Positions 16,741 through 25,322 of a stretch of DNA of 64,000 nt are shown here, piece after piece. The notes beneath the pieces are model-generated. The model saw only the letters and a program-made list of their open reading frames with translations, was not told the origin of the DNA and ran no database searches. Position numbers and translations under genes: made by a program. Positions within the stretch are counted from its first letter, which is position 1. Every line of letters begins with the position of its first letter. Source of the stretch: DASXRA01 sp036502575 (GTDB taxonomy: Bacteria > Actinomycetota > Actinomycetes > Mycobacteriales > Jatrophihabitantaceae); NCBI GenBank assembly GCA_036502575.1, contig DASXYL010000062.1, positions 31,490 to 95,489 of the forward strand, read 5' to 3'.

Positions 16741-18281
16741 ACCACGGCCGCGACAAGTATCGCAGTCCGACAGGAACCCTCAGATTGAGAGAGGATCGGC
16801 GACTCCGACGTGACGTGGCGTCGAGGCCGGCGCGGGACACCAGCCACGAAACATCGTGGCTCCTCTCTGGTCAAGTTGATCTTGGTTTTGGGTTGTAGCG
16901 TTGCTGGTGGCGGGCCCGGGAAGTGACTGGTCCGAAGTGCCGGTGTAGGGGTGTTAGCCGGTCGCGCTGGAGTTGGTAGTCGCCCCCTGGTGTCCTCCCG
17001 GGCTCGTCACCTGCGCGGGTGCAGCGTCGGTGATCATGCGCCGGTAGACGATGTCGGACAGCCGGCGTTTGAGGCAGCGCAGGGCTTCCTTGTGGCCCTT
17101 GCCGTCGGCGCGTTTGCGTTGGTAGTAGCTGCGGCCGGGCCCGTCGTGGCGGATCTGGGTGATGGCCATGGTGTGCAGGCAGCAATTGAGTTGACGGTCT
17201 CCAGCCCGGGAGAGCCGGTGGCGCACGATGTCACCGGAGGAGACCTCGATCGGTGCGGTTCCGGTGTAGGAGGCGAACGCGGCGGCGGAGCGGAACCGGT
17301 GCACGTCACCGACGCGGGCGAGGATTTTCGCGGCGGTCAGGGTTCCGATGCCGCGAAGGTCGGTCAGGGTGCTGCGGCTGGTCTGCACGGCTGTGGTGAT
17401 CTCGGCGTTGGTGGCGGCGATGCGCCGGTCGAGGTGGCGGATTTCGGCAACCAGCTCGACGGCCACGCGGCGCAGTGTGCGCGGCCCGGTGCTGCGGGGT
17501 CGGACACCGCGCAGGAGTTGGGCGGCGGTGTCGGCGTCCAGGTCACGTGGGGCGCCGCCGGGCAGCAGTTGGGTGAGCAGCACGTGCAGCCTGTTCACTG
17601 TCTGGGTGCGGGTCTTGACCACGTCGTCGCGGTGCTCGACCAAAGCGCGCAGCGCGGTGATCGCTTCATCGACCGCGACGGCCTGCAATCCGGCGGCGGT
17701 GAGCGCGGCGATACCGACAGAGGTGGCATCGGCATCGTCGCTCTTGCGTCCGTGTCCGGTCGACAGCATCCGGACACGGGCGGCGAGCTTGGCCGGCACG
17801 TCGACCGCGGCGATCTGGTCGGCGGCCAGCCATCTGGCCAGCGGCGCACCTAACCCGGCGGCTCCCTCGATCGCCCAGGTGGCGCTCGGCCATCGTGCCG
17901 CGAACCGGCGCAGGTCGTGGTAGCCGGCCCGGCTGACCGGCACCCGGATCGTGGCCAGCGGCTGCAGCGATGCGTCGACTGCGGCGGCGGTCCACGACGC
18001 CTTGTGCGGATCGATCCCGATGACCATCCGTTCCGATTCCTTATCCGTGCTCAACATCAACCTCCTCGACGACACCACGGGTCATGAGGCGAGGAGGGCA
18101 TACCAACTTTCGGCTGTGCAGACCTCTCTTGAGCCACTCCCGCCAGCGGTGCCGACCGGGAACGCAAGCCGTCTATGAGCCAGCCCGGGCAGGGCGACAG
18201 GTATGGCGAGAGCGATCCCGATCGACACCTCGAAGACCAGGGCTGCAGACCCCGATCTCCTGGCCGTGATTCAACAAGTTG
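16741..18281 (-). mobile_element. IS110-family insertion sequence, ends not resolved
   Basis: The element carries one full transposase (16954-18057). Non-coding sequence lies on both sides: ~210 bp downstream (16741-16953) and ~220 bp upstream (18058-18281). IS110 elements lack terminal inverted repeats, and I could not fix the core dinucleotides, so the limits are the outer bounds set by the vapBC remnant and the next gene. The upstream part contains a hairpin with 8-bp arms (18061-18068 with 18090-18097) and, by family rule, should encode the bridge RNA. Confidence 0.6.
16954..18057 (-). CDS. IS110-family DEDD transposase
   Basis: This 367-residue transposase looks complete. The N-terminal RuvC-like domain shows the DEDD residues: VIGIDPHKASW, WAIEGAAGLG, and the DD pair in RKSDDADATS. 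A central coiled region follows, and the C-terminal Tnp_20 domain is seen as LRGIGTLTAAKIL, SYTGTAPIEVSSGD and RLSRAGDRQLN with the likely catalytic Ser. The ATG at 18057 is preceded by GGAGG; an inner ATG at 18027 (MVIGIDPHK) is also possible. No frameshift is seen, so the copy may be active. Confidence 0.9.
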   Translation of the reverse strand: MLSTDKESERMVIGIDPHKASWTAAAVDASLQPLATIRVPVSRAGYHDLRRFAARWPSATWAIEGAAGLGAPLARWLAADQIAAVDVPAKLAARVRMLSTGHGRKSDDADATSVGIAALTAAGLQAVAVDEAITALRALVEHRDDVVKTRTQTVNRLHVLLTQLLPGGAPRDLDADTAAQLLRGVRPRSTGPRTLRRVAVELVAEIRHLDRRIAATNAEITTAVQTSRSTLTDLRGIGTLTAAKILARVGDVHRFRSAAAFASYTGTAPIEVSSGDIVRHRLSRAGDRQLNCCLHTMAITQIRHDGPGRSYYQRKRADGKGHKEALRCLKRRLSDIVYRRMITDAAPAQVTSPGGHQGATTNSSATG

Positions 18282-19118
18282 CTAGACGGCATGCGCGGCA
18301 TTCAATGCAGCGGCGAGGGGCTCGAGGTCGGCGATGAGTTGGTCGAGGTCACTCGGTTCGAGGACGTCGTAGGCCGGGGCGGCGAGGTCGTCGGTGAGTG
18401 CCTCGATCCGCTCCTTGGTCGCGCGGCCGTCGGCGGTGAGCCAGCCGTCGGCACCGATCAGGCCGCGAGCCCGCATGCCGTCGATGGCCGCCGCCAACTG
18501 CGCTTCGGGCAGGTGGGAGACGCGGCCGAACTTCTCCGCGGGCATGCCGTCGGCCAGCGCGTGCAGCACGTGGGCTTCCGTGCCGCCGATGCCGTTGGCG
18601 ACCAGGGCGATGACGTGCCCGTCGCCGCGGTGTTCGCGCAGCAGGTTGGCCGCGTGCCAGAGGCGGGCGACCGGCTCCTCGGGCAGGGGCAGAGCCCGTA
18701 GCCCGGCGTAGAGCGCGCGGCCGACCGTCGGCGGGCTGATCGCCGCCGTCGTGAGCAGGTCGGCGGTTCGCGCCAACCCGGGGGCGTCAACGAGGTCGCC
18801 GAGGATGCGGCGCAGCGCGAGGACGCAGCCCTGTTGGCGCGCCGCGAGCGCCGCGTCCGGCGTGATGAGATCCCAGACGCGCGGGAGGTGGCGGGCGGCC
18901 TCGCCGGGTGCGAAGTTGTAGAAGATCGCGTGCACGACCTCGGCCGGCGCCCGGCCCAGCGGTGCCGCCCGCCCGGCGAAGTAGGTGTCCCAGTAGTTGC
19001 GCAGGCCGAGCGCCAGCAGCGCCTCGGCTGGCTCGTCCGTCGCGTACGGGATGAGCCCGATGGGCTCTACGAGCCCGAACATGCGGCGGGCGGTGGCCCC
19101 CGAGATCGGTGGTGTCAT
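18282..19118 (-). CDS. SCO6745-family protein
   Basis: This 278-residue protein is of the actinobacterial SCO6745/SalK type, starting with ATARRMFGLVEPIGLIPYATDE and containing a C-terminal MarR-like winged-helix part (RARGLIGADGWLTADGRATKERIEALTD). The biochemical role of the family is not established. Length is normal and the frame intact, so the IS110 lying directly downstream did not break it. No operon partner: the tRNA-Lys gene lies 256 bases upstream. Confidence 0.75.
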   Translation of the reverse strand: MTPPISGATARRMFGLVEPIGLIPYATDEPAEALLALGLRNYWDTYFAGRAAPLGRAPAEVVHAIFYNFAPGEAARHLPRVWDLITPDAALAARQQGCVLALRRILGDLVDAPGLARTADLLTTAAISPPTVGRALYAGLRALPLPEEPVARLWHAANLLREHRGDGHVIALVANGIGGTEAHVLHALADGMPAEKFGRVSHLPEAQLAAAIDGMRARGLIGADGWLTADGRATKERIEALTDDLAAPAYDVLEPSDLDQLIADLEPLAAALNAAHAV

Positions 19119-19374
19119 GATCGCGGCCTTTCGTCCGGAGTGGATCTCTCACCCCTGCTACGAACAGCCTTGCCGCGATCCGACACTTCGGCCGACATAT
19201 CTCACGGCGCGGCCGTTTCCGGCGTCGCCGAACGGCGCCCGCGACGGACGACCACGACCAGATGCAGTGCCGAGAATAGGTCAGGTGACCGCCGAACCAC
19301 GGCGGCGGCCACTCCGCTGTCTCGGCGGAGGCAGCCGGGCGCTGCGCCTCGGTCAGCACCGCCGGACCCTGACG

Positions 19375-19447
19375 TGGGCCCCCCGGGGCTCGAACCCGGA
19401 ACCTACGGATTAAAAGTCCGCAGCTCTGCCGATTGAGCTAGAGGCCC
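19375..19447 (-). tRNA. tRNA-Lys (TTT)
   Basis: A 73-nt cloverleaf on the minus strand: acceptor GGGCCTC (19447-19441) pairs with GGGGCCC, D arm AGCTCAATCGGCAGAGCT, anticodon loop CTTTTAA in stem GCGGA/TCCGT, T loop GGTTCGAGCC. Anticodon TTT. The CCA end is not encoded. Confidence 0.95.
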
Positions 19448-19571
19448 GACGGCGACCAGTCTCTCAGATGTGTCGTGCCCATGTGCGCGGGCTGTGGGCG
19501 TGAACCGACGTGTAATGAACGTGCATGCGAAGGTCACGTAGCTGAAATCGGTGGCTGACAACGTTGGCGGC

Positions 19572-20216
19572 ATGACGACGATTGAGGCTCCCTGCACCGC
19601 TCGGCAGCGTCCCTCCGGCAAGGTGACCCGGGGATTGGACGACGGCGCGGCGCGGCATGCTTCCCTCACCGGGCTGGTGCGCCAACCGTGGTCGGTGCGG
19701 GTGGGCAGTGCCAGTGTGCTCATCCGCGGGGCGACGCCGCGCGATCTTGCTGCCGTCGCCGAGATGCATGGACGCTGCTCACCCCAGAGTCTGCTGAACC
19801 GTTACCGGATGGGTGGGCGACGTCCAGCTGTAGCGGCACTGGAGAACCAGCTGCGCGAACCGCTCAGCTTCGTGGTGGCCACCTACGGCGGGTCGATCGT
19901 TGCGACTGCGGTGGCGAGCCCCGATGCGCAGCACGGCCGGGACGCCGCCGAGGTCGGGCTGCTCGTCGAGGATGCCTGGCAGGGCTGGCATCTCGGCCGC
20001 GAACTGATGAGCCACATCGCCGGGGCCACGCTCGTGTGCGGGTACCGGGAGCTCATCGCCTATCCGGCGACGACGCTGGTGGCGGCGCAGCGACTGATGA
20101 TCGACGTCGGCCACACCCGGGTCGTGGTCGACCCCACCAGTACCCACTTGCACACGTACCTGGCCGAATCGGCCGCTCTCGGACTGGGACCGGTGCGCGA
20201 GCGGCTGGCCAGCTGA
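19572..20216 (+). CDS. GNAT-family acetyltransferase
   Basis: This 214-residue protein has a ~40-residue N-terminal extension without clear features and then a GNAT fold (residues ~50-210): IRGATPRDLAAVAEMH, EVGLLVEDAWQGWHLGRELM, where the last segment is the acetyl-CoA loop. It resembles the GNAT modules found in Pat-type protein acetyltransferases but has no cyclic-nucleotide domain. The ATG at 19572 is chosen over an upstream GTG at 19551. The substrate is unknown. Confidence 0.8.
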   Translation: MTTIEAPCTARQRPSGKVTRGLDDGAARHASLTGLVRQPWSVRVGSASVLIRGATPRDLAAVAEMHGRCSPQSLLNRYRMGGRRPAVAALENQLREPLSFVVATYGGSIVATAVASPDAQHGRDAAEVGLLVEDAWQGWHLGRELMSHIAGATLVCGYRELIAYPATTLVAAQRLMIDVGHTRVVVDPTSTHLHTYLAESAALGLGPVRERLAS

Positions 20217-20224
20217 ACATGGAT

Positions 20225-20268
20225 CACGCCCGCCTCGAACGACAAGAACACGGTTCGGGGCGGGCGTG
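20225..20268. terminator. Bidirectional terminator, 16-bp stem
   Basis: Arms 20225-20240 and 20253-20268 (one mismatch) around a 12-base loop lie between two convergent genes (ends 20216 and 20279). Confidence 0.8.
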
Positions 20269-20278
20269 AGGGAAGTGC

Positions 20279-20503
20279 TCAGCCAGTCTTGCCGTCGAGC
20301 GCCACCAGGACGCCGGCCAGCGCGAAGTACTTGTTGCTGCCGAGCTCCCGCACGGTGTCGATGCCGAACAGGTCCTTGAGCGCGGCGTCGTGCTTGTCGG
20401 TCAGGCCGGCCAAGGACGACGGCGGCGCGTTGAGAATCTCGTCGAGGCCCTTGTCCTCGTATGCCTTGTCGAGGCCACGGCCCAGGTTCACGGACACTGC
20501 CAT
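20279..20503 (-). CDS. Small conserved actinobacterial protein, helical
   Basis: This 74-residue protein (MAVSVNLGRGLDKAYEDKGL) contains an HhH-like second half, DAALKDLFGIDTVRELGSNK, similar in pattern to helix-hairpin-helix repeats that end in GIxTVxxLG. It is soluble and has no cysteine. Similar short proteins occur across actinobacteria, without a known role. It is convergent with the GNAT gene and divergent from murB. Confidence 0.6.
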   Translation of the reverse strand: MAVSVNLGRGLDKAYEDKGLDEILNAPPSSLAGLTDKHDAALKDLFGIDTVRELGSNKYFALAGVLVALDGKTG

Positions 20504-20601
20504 ATTCCGCTCCCTTCACTTGGAGTCGACGGCCGATGCGGCCGCCCGGGCGTCAGCCTTGTGCACCTGAGCCGTCTCGGCAACCGAAACCCGGGAAACT
20601 C

Positions 20602-21666
20602 ATGGCGAACGGCCAGGCGTCACGCCGACCGGCCGGCAGCGTAATCTCGCGCATCGTGCCGACCCGCCTCTCCGACCTCACGACGCTGCGCCTCGGTGGC
20701 TGCGCTGATCGTCTCGTCGACGCCGGAACCGGGGACGAGCTCGTCGACGCGATTCGGACGGCCGACGAGGCCGCCGAGGCGGTGCTGATCGTCGGCGGTG
20801 GCAGCAACCTGGTGGCGGCCGATGCGGGCTGGCCGGGCGTCGTCGTGCGGGTGCGGACGAGCGGCGTGCAGCTGGCGCGCGACGGTGACGCGCTGGCTGT
20901 GACGGTGGCGGCCGGCGAGTCCTGGGACGATTTCGTGGCGCTGACCGTCGCCGAGGGGTGGTCCGGCCTGGCCTCGATGTCGGGCATCCCGGGCCTGGCC
21001 GGAGCGACGCCGGTGCAGAACGTCGGCGCCTACGGCAGCGAGGTCGCCGACACGATCACCGCCGTCCAGGTATACGACCGCTCGACCGGTTCGACCTCGA
21101 TGTGGACGCCCGCGCAGTGCGGGTTCGGGTTCCGTACCAGCGCTTTCAAGCACACCGACCGCTACATCGTCCTCGCCGTGACCTTTGCTCTGCGTCGCTC
21201 GTCGGATGCCGTTCCGGTGCGCTACGCCGAGCTGGCCCGCCGGCTGGGCATCTCGCCCGGCGACACCGCCCCGTCGACGGACGTGCGCGAGACGGTGCTG
21301 GACCTGCGGCGCAGCAAGGGCATGGTGCTCGACGCCGGCGATCACGACACGTGGAGCGTCGGCTCGTTCTTCGTCAACCCCTTCGTGGACGTGGCTCTGG
21401 CGCCTCCTGACTGTCCACAGTGGACGGTGGATGGCCGGGTGAAGCTGTCCGCCGCCTGGCTGATCGAGAACGCCGGCTTCCACCGCGGATACGGTCTGCC
21501 CGGCAAGGTGGCGGTCTCGACGAAGCACTCCCTGGCACTGACCAACCGCGGCGGCGCGACCACGGAAGAGCTGCTCGACCTGGCCCGCGAGATCCGCAAT
21601 GGAGTGGAAAAGGAATACGGGATAAGGCTGGCGCCTGAAGCCCACCTGGTCGGCGTGAACCTCTGA
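20602..21666 (+). CDS. murB: UDP-N-acetylenolpyruvoylglucosamine reductase
   Basis: This FAD enzyme makes UDP-MurNAc from UDP-GlcNAc-enolpyruvate with NADPH. The 354-residue protein has the FAD-binding segment VLIVGGGSNLV, SGIPGLAGATPVQNVGAYG, the catalytic Ser loop GSFFVNP and the C-terminal Glu in APEAHLVGVNL. Type I layout as in M. tuberculosis Rv0482. The ATG at 20602 follows GGGAAA; a GTG at 20656 would give a start nearer the conserved core. It begins the conserved Rv0482-Rv0511-like block. A hairpin follows 9 bases after the stop. Confidence 0.9.
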   Translation: MANGQASRRPAGSVISRIVPTRLSDLTTLRLGGCADRLVDAGTGDELVDAIRTADEAAEAVLIVGGGSNLVAADAGWPGVVVRVRTSGVQLARDGDALAVTVAAGESWDDFVALTVAEGWSGLASMSGIPGLAGATPVQNVGAYGSEVADTITAVQVYDRSTGSTSMWTPAQCGFGFRTSAFKHTDRYIVLAVTFALRRSSDAVPVRYAELARRLGISPGDTAPSTDVRETVLDLRRSKGMVLDAGDHDTWSVGSFFVNPFVDVALAPPDCPQWTVDGRVKLSAAWLIENAGFHRGYGLPGKVAVSTKHSLALTNRGGATTEELLDLAREIRNGVEKEYGIRLAPEAHLVGVNL

Positions 21667-21675
21667 TCCCACGCG

Positions 21676-21722
21676 GATCGTGGTGGATTGGCCCGGGCTG
21701 GGCGGGCTAATCGACCACGATC
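21676..21722. terminator. 20-bp hairpin after murB, also a repeat copy
   Basis: Arms 21676-21695 and 21703-21722 pair over 20 bp with two mismatches and a 7-base loop. The left arm is repeated at 22641, at the end of the DUF559 gene (see findings). Confidence 0.65.
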
Positions 21723-21776
21723 GGTGCCTGTGGATGATCGAAACGCGCGCACCTGCTTCTGCGACATCCTGGCGAG

Positions 21777-22674
21777 GTGGGGTGGGGCGACGTGGCGGCG
21801 CGGCAGGCTGGCGTGATCAGCCGCGCCCAGCTGCGGATTGGCGGTTTGACCGACCACGTGGTCGACGGCCTGCTCGCATCGCGTGGCCTGACGCCACTGG
21901 CCCGTGGTGTGTTCCTGGTACGCGGTGCGCCCCTCACGTATGAGGCCGGCCTCTGGTCAGCGGTTCTCTCGACCGGCGGGGTGCTCGGCTTCGCCAGCGC
22001 CGCCCACTTGTGGGGCATCGTCGACGAGGCGCCTGATCGAGCGCATGTGATCATCCGCCGAGACCTGCACCTCCAGCATCCGCACGGAGTTCGCATATAT
22101 CGACACGACCTCCGGCCCCAGCTGATCGATCAGCGACATGGGCTGCCCATCACGTCACGGACGACGACCGTGATGGACTACAATCGGTCGTCTCCGGCTC
22201 GGCGAGGCGGGTCGCATAGCCGACCGCGCGGCTCAGCGGGGTTGGCTTCGCGCGGCCGACATCGATCGTCGACTGCATCAGCAGCCCGGTCGTACCGGCA
22301 ACCCCCGCCTGCGCGAACTGCTGCCCATGCTGAGCGACGGTGCATCGGCAAAATCCGAACGTGTCCTGCATGTCCTGTTACGAAAGGCCGGCATTGACGG
22401 GTGGGTGCCGAACTATGACGTCTGGAACGACGGTGTGCTGGCCGGCGTCGTCGATATCGCGTTCCCCAGGCTCCGCATCGCGATCGAGGTCGACGGCTGG
22501 GCATTTCACCACAGCCAGGACCGGTTTCAGCGTGATCGCACCAGGCAAAATCACCTCGTGACGCTCGGGTGGACCGTATTGCGCTTTACCTGGTCCGATC
22601 TTGTCGACCGTCCGGGATACGTCATCGCCGCCATCCGGCGGATCGTGGTGGATTGGCCCGCGCTGAGCGGGTGA
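21777..22674 (+). pseudogene. AbiEi-like/DUF559 gene with a single-base frameshift
   Basis: The 5' frame (GTG 21777) encodes an N-terminal winged-helix part of the AbiEi antitoxin type (VISRAQLRIGGLTDHVV, then ARGVFLVRGAP). The 3' frame encodes a DUF559 nuclease-like domain (VDIAFPRLRIAIEVDGWAFH, then RTRQNHLVTLGWTVLRFTW) ending at 22674. Near 22182 the text reads tac-a-atc-ggt-cgt; dropping one A restores one frame of ~298 residues (IGRLRLGEAGRIADRAAQRG links the halves), the usual length of this family. It is either a young pseudogene or a sequencing error. The role of the family is not established; Vsr-like nuclease fold by motif. Confidence 0.7.
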
Positions 22675-22686
22675 ATCAACCCCGAT
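22638..22686. repeat. Second copy of the 49-bp repeat flanking the DUF559 gene
   Basis: GCGGATCGTGGTGGATTGG and the following bases repeat 21673-21722 at a distance of 965 bp. This copy covers the last codons of the DUF559 gene and the end of the convergent SDR gene. Confidence 0.7.
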
Positions 22687-23440
22687 CCGGAAAGAGGCTG
22701 CCACGAGCCAACTTGTACGGCGCCGCCTGGGCTAGGGGTTTCACTACCAATAGATCGACGTTGACGTGCCTTGGGCGGGTTACCGCGAACGCGATGCAGT
22801 CGGCGATGTCCTCGGCGGTGAGCGGCTCGTCGACGCCGTCGTACACCCGGGCCGCCGCCGCTGCGTCACCGCGCAGGCGCACCAGCGAGAACTCCTCGGT
22901 GGCTACCATGCCGGGCGCCACCTCGGTGACGCGGATCGGTCGGCCGTTGAGCTCCAGCCGCAGCGTCTCGACCACGGCCGACGCCGCGTGCTTGGCCGCC
23001 GTGTAGCCGGCCCCGCCCTCGTAGACGAGATGCCCGGCGATCGAACCGGTCACCACGATGTGCCCACCGTCGCCACGCTCGAGTAGAGGCAGCAGCGCCT
23101 GCGTGACCCGCAGCACGCCGAGCACGTTCGTGTCGTACATCGCCTGCCAATCGGCGGGGTCGGCCGCCTCGACCGGCTCGACGCCCACCGCACCGCCGGC
23201 GTTGTTGACGAGCACCGCCACCTCGGAGAGGGACGACGCGAGCTCGGCCACCGATGAGGGCGACGTCACATCGAGCGTCACGGCCCGAATGCCCGGGGCC
23301 GACGACGCGAGCGAATCCAGGCGCTCGCGCCGCCGGGCGGCCGCCACCACCTCGTATCCCTCGGCGGCGAGTCGGCGGGCGGTGGCCGCCCCGATTCCGC
23401 TGCTGGCGCCCGTCACGACTGCTGTTCCACGTCCCGTCAT
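22676..23440 (-). CDS. Short-chain dehydrogenase/reductase
   Basis: This 254-residue SDR has TGASSGIGAATA (residues ~10-21), the NNAGG motif, the Ser in VTGSIAGH and YTAAK. Arg-rich AAARRRERLDSL after strand 2 suggests NADP. Rv0484c occupies the same place between murB and mshA in M. tuberculosis and is the probable ortholog; the substrate is unknown. The ATG is at 23440. It is divergent from mshA, with a 75-bp gap. Confidence 0.85.
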   Translation of the reverse strand: MTGRGTAVVTGASSGIGAATARRLAAEGYEVVAAARRRERLDSLASSAPGIRAVTLDVTSPSSVAELASSLSEVAVLVNNAGGAVGVEPVEAADPADWQAMYDTNVLGVLRVTQALLPLLERGDGGHIVVTGSIAGHLVYEGGAGYTAAKHAASAVVETLRLELNGRPIRVTEVAPGMVATEEFSLVRLRGDAAAAARVYDGVDEPLTAEDIADCIAFAVTRPRHVNVDLLVVKPLAQAAPYKLARGSLFPDRG

Positions 23441-23515
23441 GGATAAGGATTCTGCCGACCGGGCATGATCGGGGCGACACCGCTGTTGAGGTGACGGCGG
23501 AAGGAGCCCCCCAAG

Positions 23516-24757
23516 TTGGAACGCGTCGCGATGTTGAGCGTCCACACTTCGCCCCTCGAGACCCCGGGCGGTGGCGATGCGGGAGGCATGAACGTCTACA
23601 TCCTCGAGACCGCGAAGCGGATGGCTGACGCCGGCATTGCGGTCGAGATCTTCACCCGGGCGACGTCCAGCGCCCAGCCGCGATGGGTGGAGATCCACCC
23701 GGGGGTGGTGGTCCGGCACATCAACGCCGGCCCGTTCGAGGGGCTCAGCAAGAACGAACTGCCCGGACAGTTGTGCGCGTTCACCGCCGCCGTGCTGCGG
23801 GCCGAGGCGCACCACGAGCAGGGCTGGTACGACCTCATCCACTCGCATTACTGGTTGTCCGGACAGGTCGGGTGGCTGGCCCGCGACCGCTGGGGCGTGC
23901 CGCTCGTGCACACGGCGCACACGCTCGGCAAGGTCAAGAACGCCGCCCTGGCCGCCGGGGACGCGCCTGAGCCCCTCGCCCGGATCGTCGGCGAGCAGCA
24001 GGTGATCGCCGAAGCCGACCGGCTCGTCGCGTCTACCTGCCAGGAACGCAACGAGCTCGTGCAGTACTACGGCGCCGACCCGGCTCGCGTCGACGTCGTG
24101 GCGCCGGGAGTCGACCTGGAGACCTTCGCCCCCGGCCCGTCTGATCGCGCGGCGCTGGGCCTCCCGGACGACGCCCACGTGCTGCTGTACGTGGGACGCA
24201 TCCAGCCGCTGAAGGCCCCGGACGTCCTGCTGCGGGCCGCCGCCCGCATCGCCGAGAACGATCCGGAGCTGGCCCGGCGCCTGCAGGTCGTCGTGCTGGG
24301 GGCGCCGAGCGGCGTCGACCCGCAGTGGCTGCCGAGTCTGGCCCGGTCGCTCGGCGTCGAAGCCCGGTTCGTGCCGCCGGTCGGGCGGCGCGAGGTCGCC
24401 GCCTACTACCGGGCGGCCGACCTCACCGTGGTGCCCAGCTACAACGAGTCGTTCGGGCTCGTCGCGCTCGAGTCGCAGGCGTGCGGGACGCCGGTGGTGG
24501 CGGCCGCGGTCGGCGGGTTGCCCACAGCCGTGGCGAACGGCACGTCGGGCGTGCTGGTCGAGAGCCACGATCCGGGTGACTGGGCCGACGTCCTCGGCGG
24601 GCTGTTGCGGGCGCCGTGGCGGCGCGACCAGCTCGCGGCCGGAGCGCGTACGCAGGCGCTGCGCTTCTCGTGGGACCGCACCACCGCCGAGCTGGTCAGC
24701 TCCTACGAGCTGGCCACCGCCAGCCGGGTGGCCGAGTTGCGGGCGGCCGCCCGATGA
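23516..24757 (+). CDS. mshA: D-inositol-3-phosphate glycosyltransferase (mycothiol synthesis)
   Basis: This 413-residue GT4 enzyme joins UDP-GlcNAc to inositol-3-phosphate, the first step of mycothiol. The MshA features are LETPGGGDAGGMNVY, HSHYWLSGQVGW, the Rossmann segment LLYVGRIQPLKAPD and the sugar-nucleotide EX7E site in SYNESFGLVALESQACGTP. The TTG at 23516 is the family start (MERVAMLSVHTSP). The stop overlaps the start of the YbjN gene (ATGA). Mycothiol is an actinobacterial marker. Confidence 0.95.
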   Translation: MERVAMLSVHTSPLETPGGGDAGGMNVYILETAKRMADAGIAVEIFTRATSSAQPRWVEIHPGVVVRHINAGPFEGLSKNELPGQLCAFTAAVLRAEAHHEQGWYDLIHSHYWLSGQVGWLARDRWGVPLVHTAHTLGKVKNAALAAGDAPEPLARIVGEQQVIAEADRLVASTCQERNELVQYYGADPARVDVVAPGVDLETFAPGPSDRAALGLPDDAHVLLYVGRIQPLKAPDVLLRAAARIAENDPELARRLQVVVLGAPSGVDPQWLPSLARSLGVEARFVPPVGRREVAAYYRAADLTVVPSYNESFGLVALESQACGTPVVAAAVGGLPTAVANGTSGVLVESHDPGDWADVLGGLLRAPWRRDQLAAGARTQALRFSWDRTTAELVSSYELATASRVAELRAAAR

Positions 24758-25239
24758 CGACCGCCGAGGTCATCGAGGCCGCCCTGCGCGACGGATCTCT
24801 CGAGTTCGAGCGATCCGGCCCGGATGCGTTCGTGGTGAACCTGCCGGGTACCCGCCGGCTCAAGACCGCGTGCTGGCTGACCATCGGCGAACACGCGCTG
24901 ACCGTCGAGGCGTTCGTGGTGCGCAAGCCCGACGAGATGGCCGAGCAGGTGTACCGGTACCTGCTCGAACACAATGCGCGGATGTACGCCGTCTCCTGGT
25001 CGATCGACGACTCGGGCGACATCTACCTGACCGGTCGGCTGCCCCTGTCCGCGGTCAGCGCCGAGGAGATCGATCGGGTGCTGGGCGCCGTCCTCGAATA
25101 CGCCGACGGATCGTTCAACACCTTGCTGCAATTGGGATTCGGGTCGTCCATCCGCCGTGAATGGGCCTGGCGGGTCAAGAACAACGAGTCGCTCGCCAAC
25201 CTGGCCGCCTTCGCCGAGTTCGCCCAGCGCGAACCGTAG
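24754..25239 (+). CDS. YbjN-domain protein (Rv0487-like)
   Basis: This 161-residue protein of the YbjN/type III chaperone-like fold contains LKTACWLTIGEHALTVEAFV, RYLLEHNARMYAVSW and DIYLTGRLPLSAV. It is translationally coupled to mshA (ATGA overlap at 24754-24757), as in M. tuberculosis Rv0486-Rv0487. It is soluble, with one cysteine. The function is unknown; the fold binds partner proteins in other bacteria. Confidence 0.85.
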   Translation: MTTAEVIEAALRDGSLEFERSGPDAFVVNLPGTRRLKTACWLTIGEHALTVEAFVVRKPDEMAEQVYRYLLEHNARMYAVSWSIDDSGDIYLTGRLPLSAVSAEEIDRVLGAVLEYADGSFNTLLQLGFGSSIRREWAWRVKNNESLANLAAFAEFAQREP

Positions 25240-25320
25240 TTTCGAAACGCTTGCGTAGCGGAACGCCGGCGTGCTCTACTGGCATACCGATACGCAGTCG
25301 TAGCGAAATTCGGGAGCCGT
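25239..25320. promoter_or_regulatory. Promoter region of the MFS-TetR operon with palindrome GTTTCGAAAC
   Basis: A perfect 10-bp palindrome (25239-25248) is followed by a twice-used GTAGCG(G)AA word near 25254 and 25302. These are candidate sites for the TetR protein encoded by the second gene of the operon; which one is used cannot be told. Confidence 0.35.
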
Positions 25321-25322
25321 AC

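Noticed and set aside
22676..24568. Extended frame of the SDR gene back through mshA
   Set aside because: The part above 23440 is antisense to mshA and unlike any SDR sequence.
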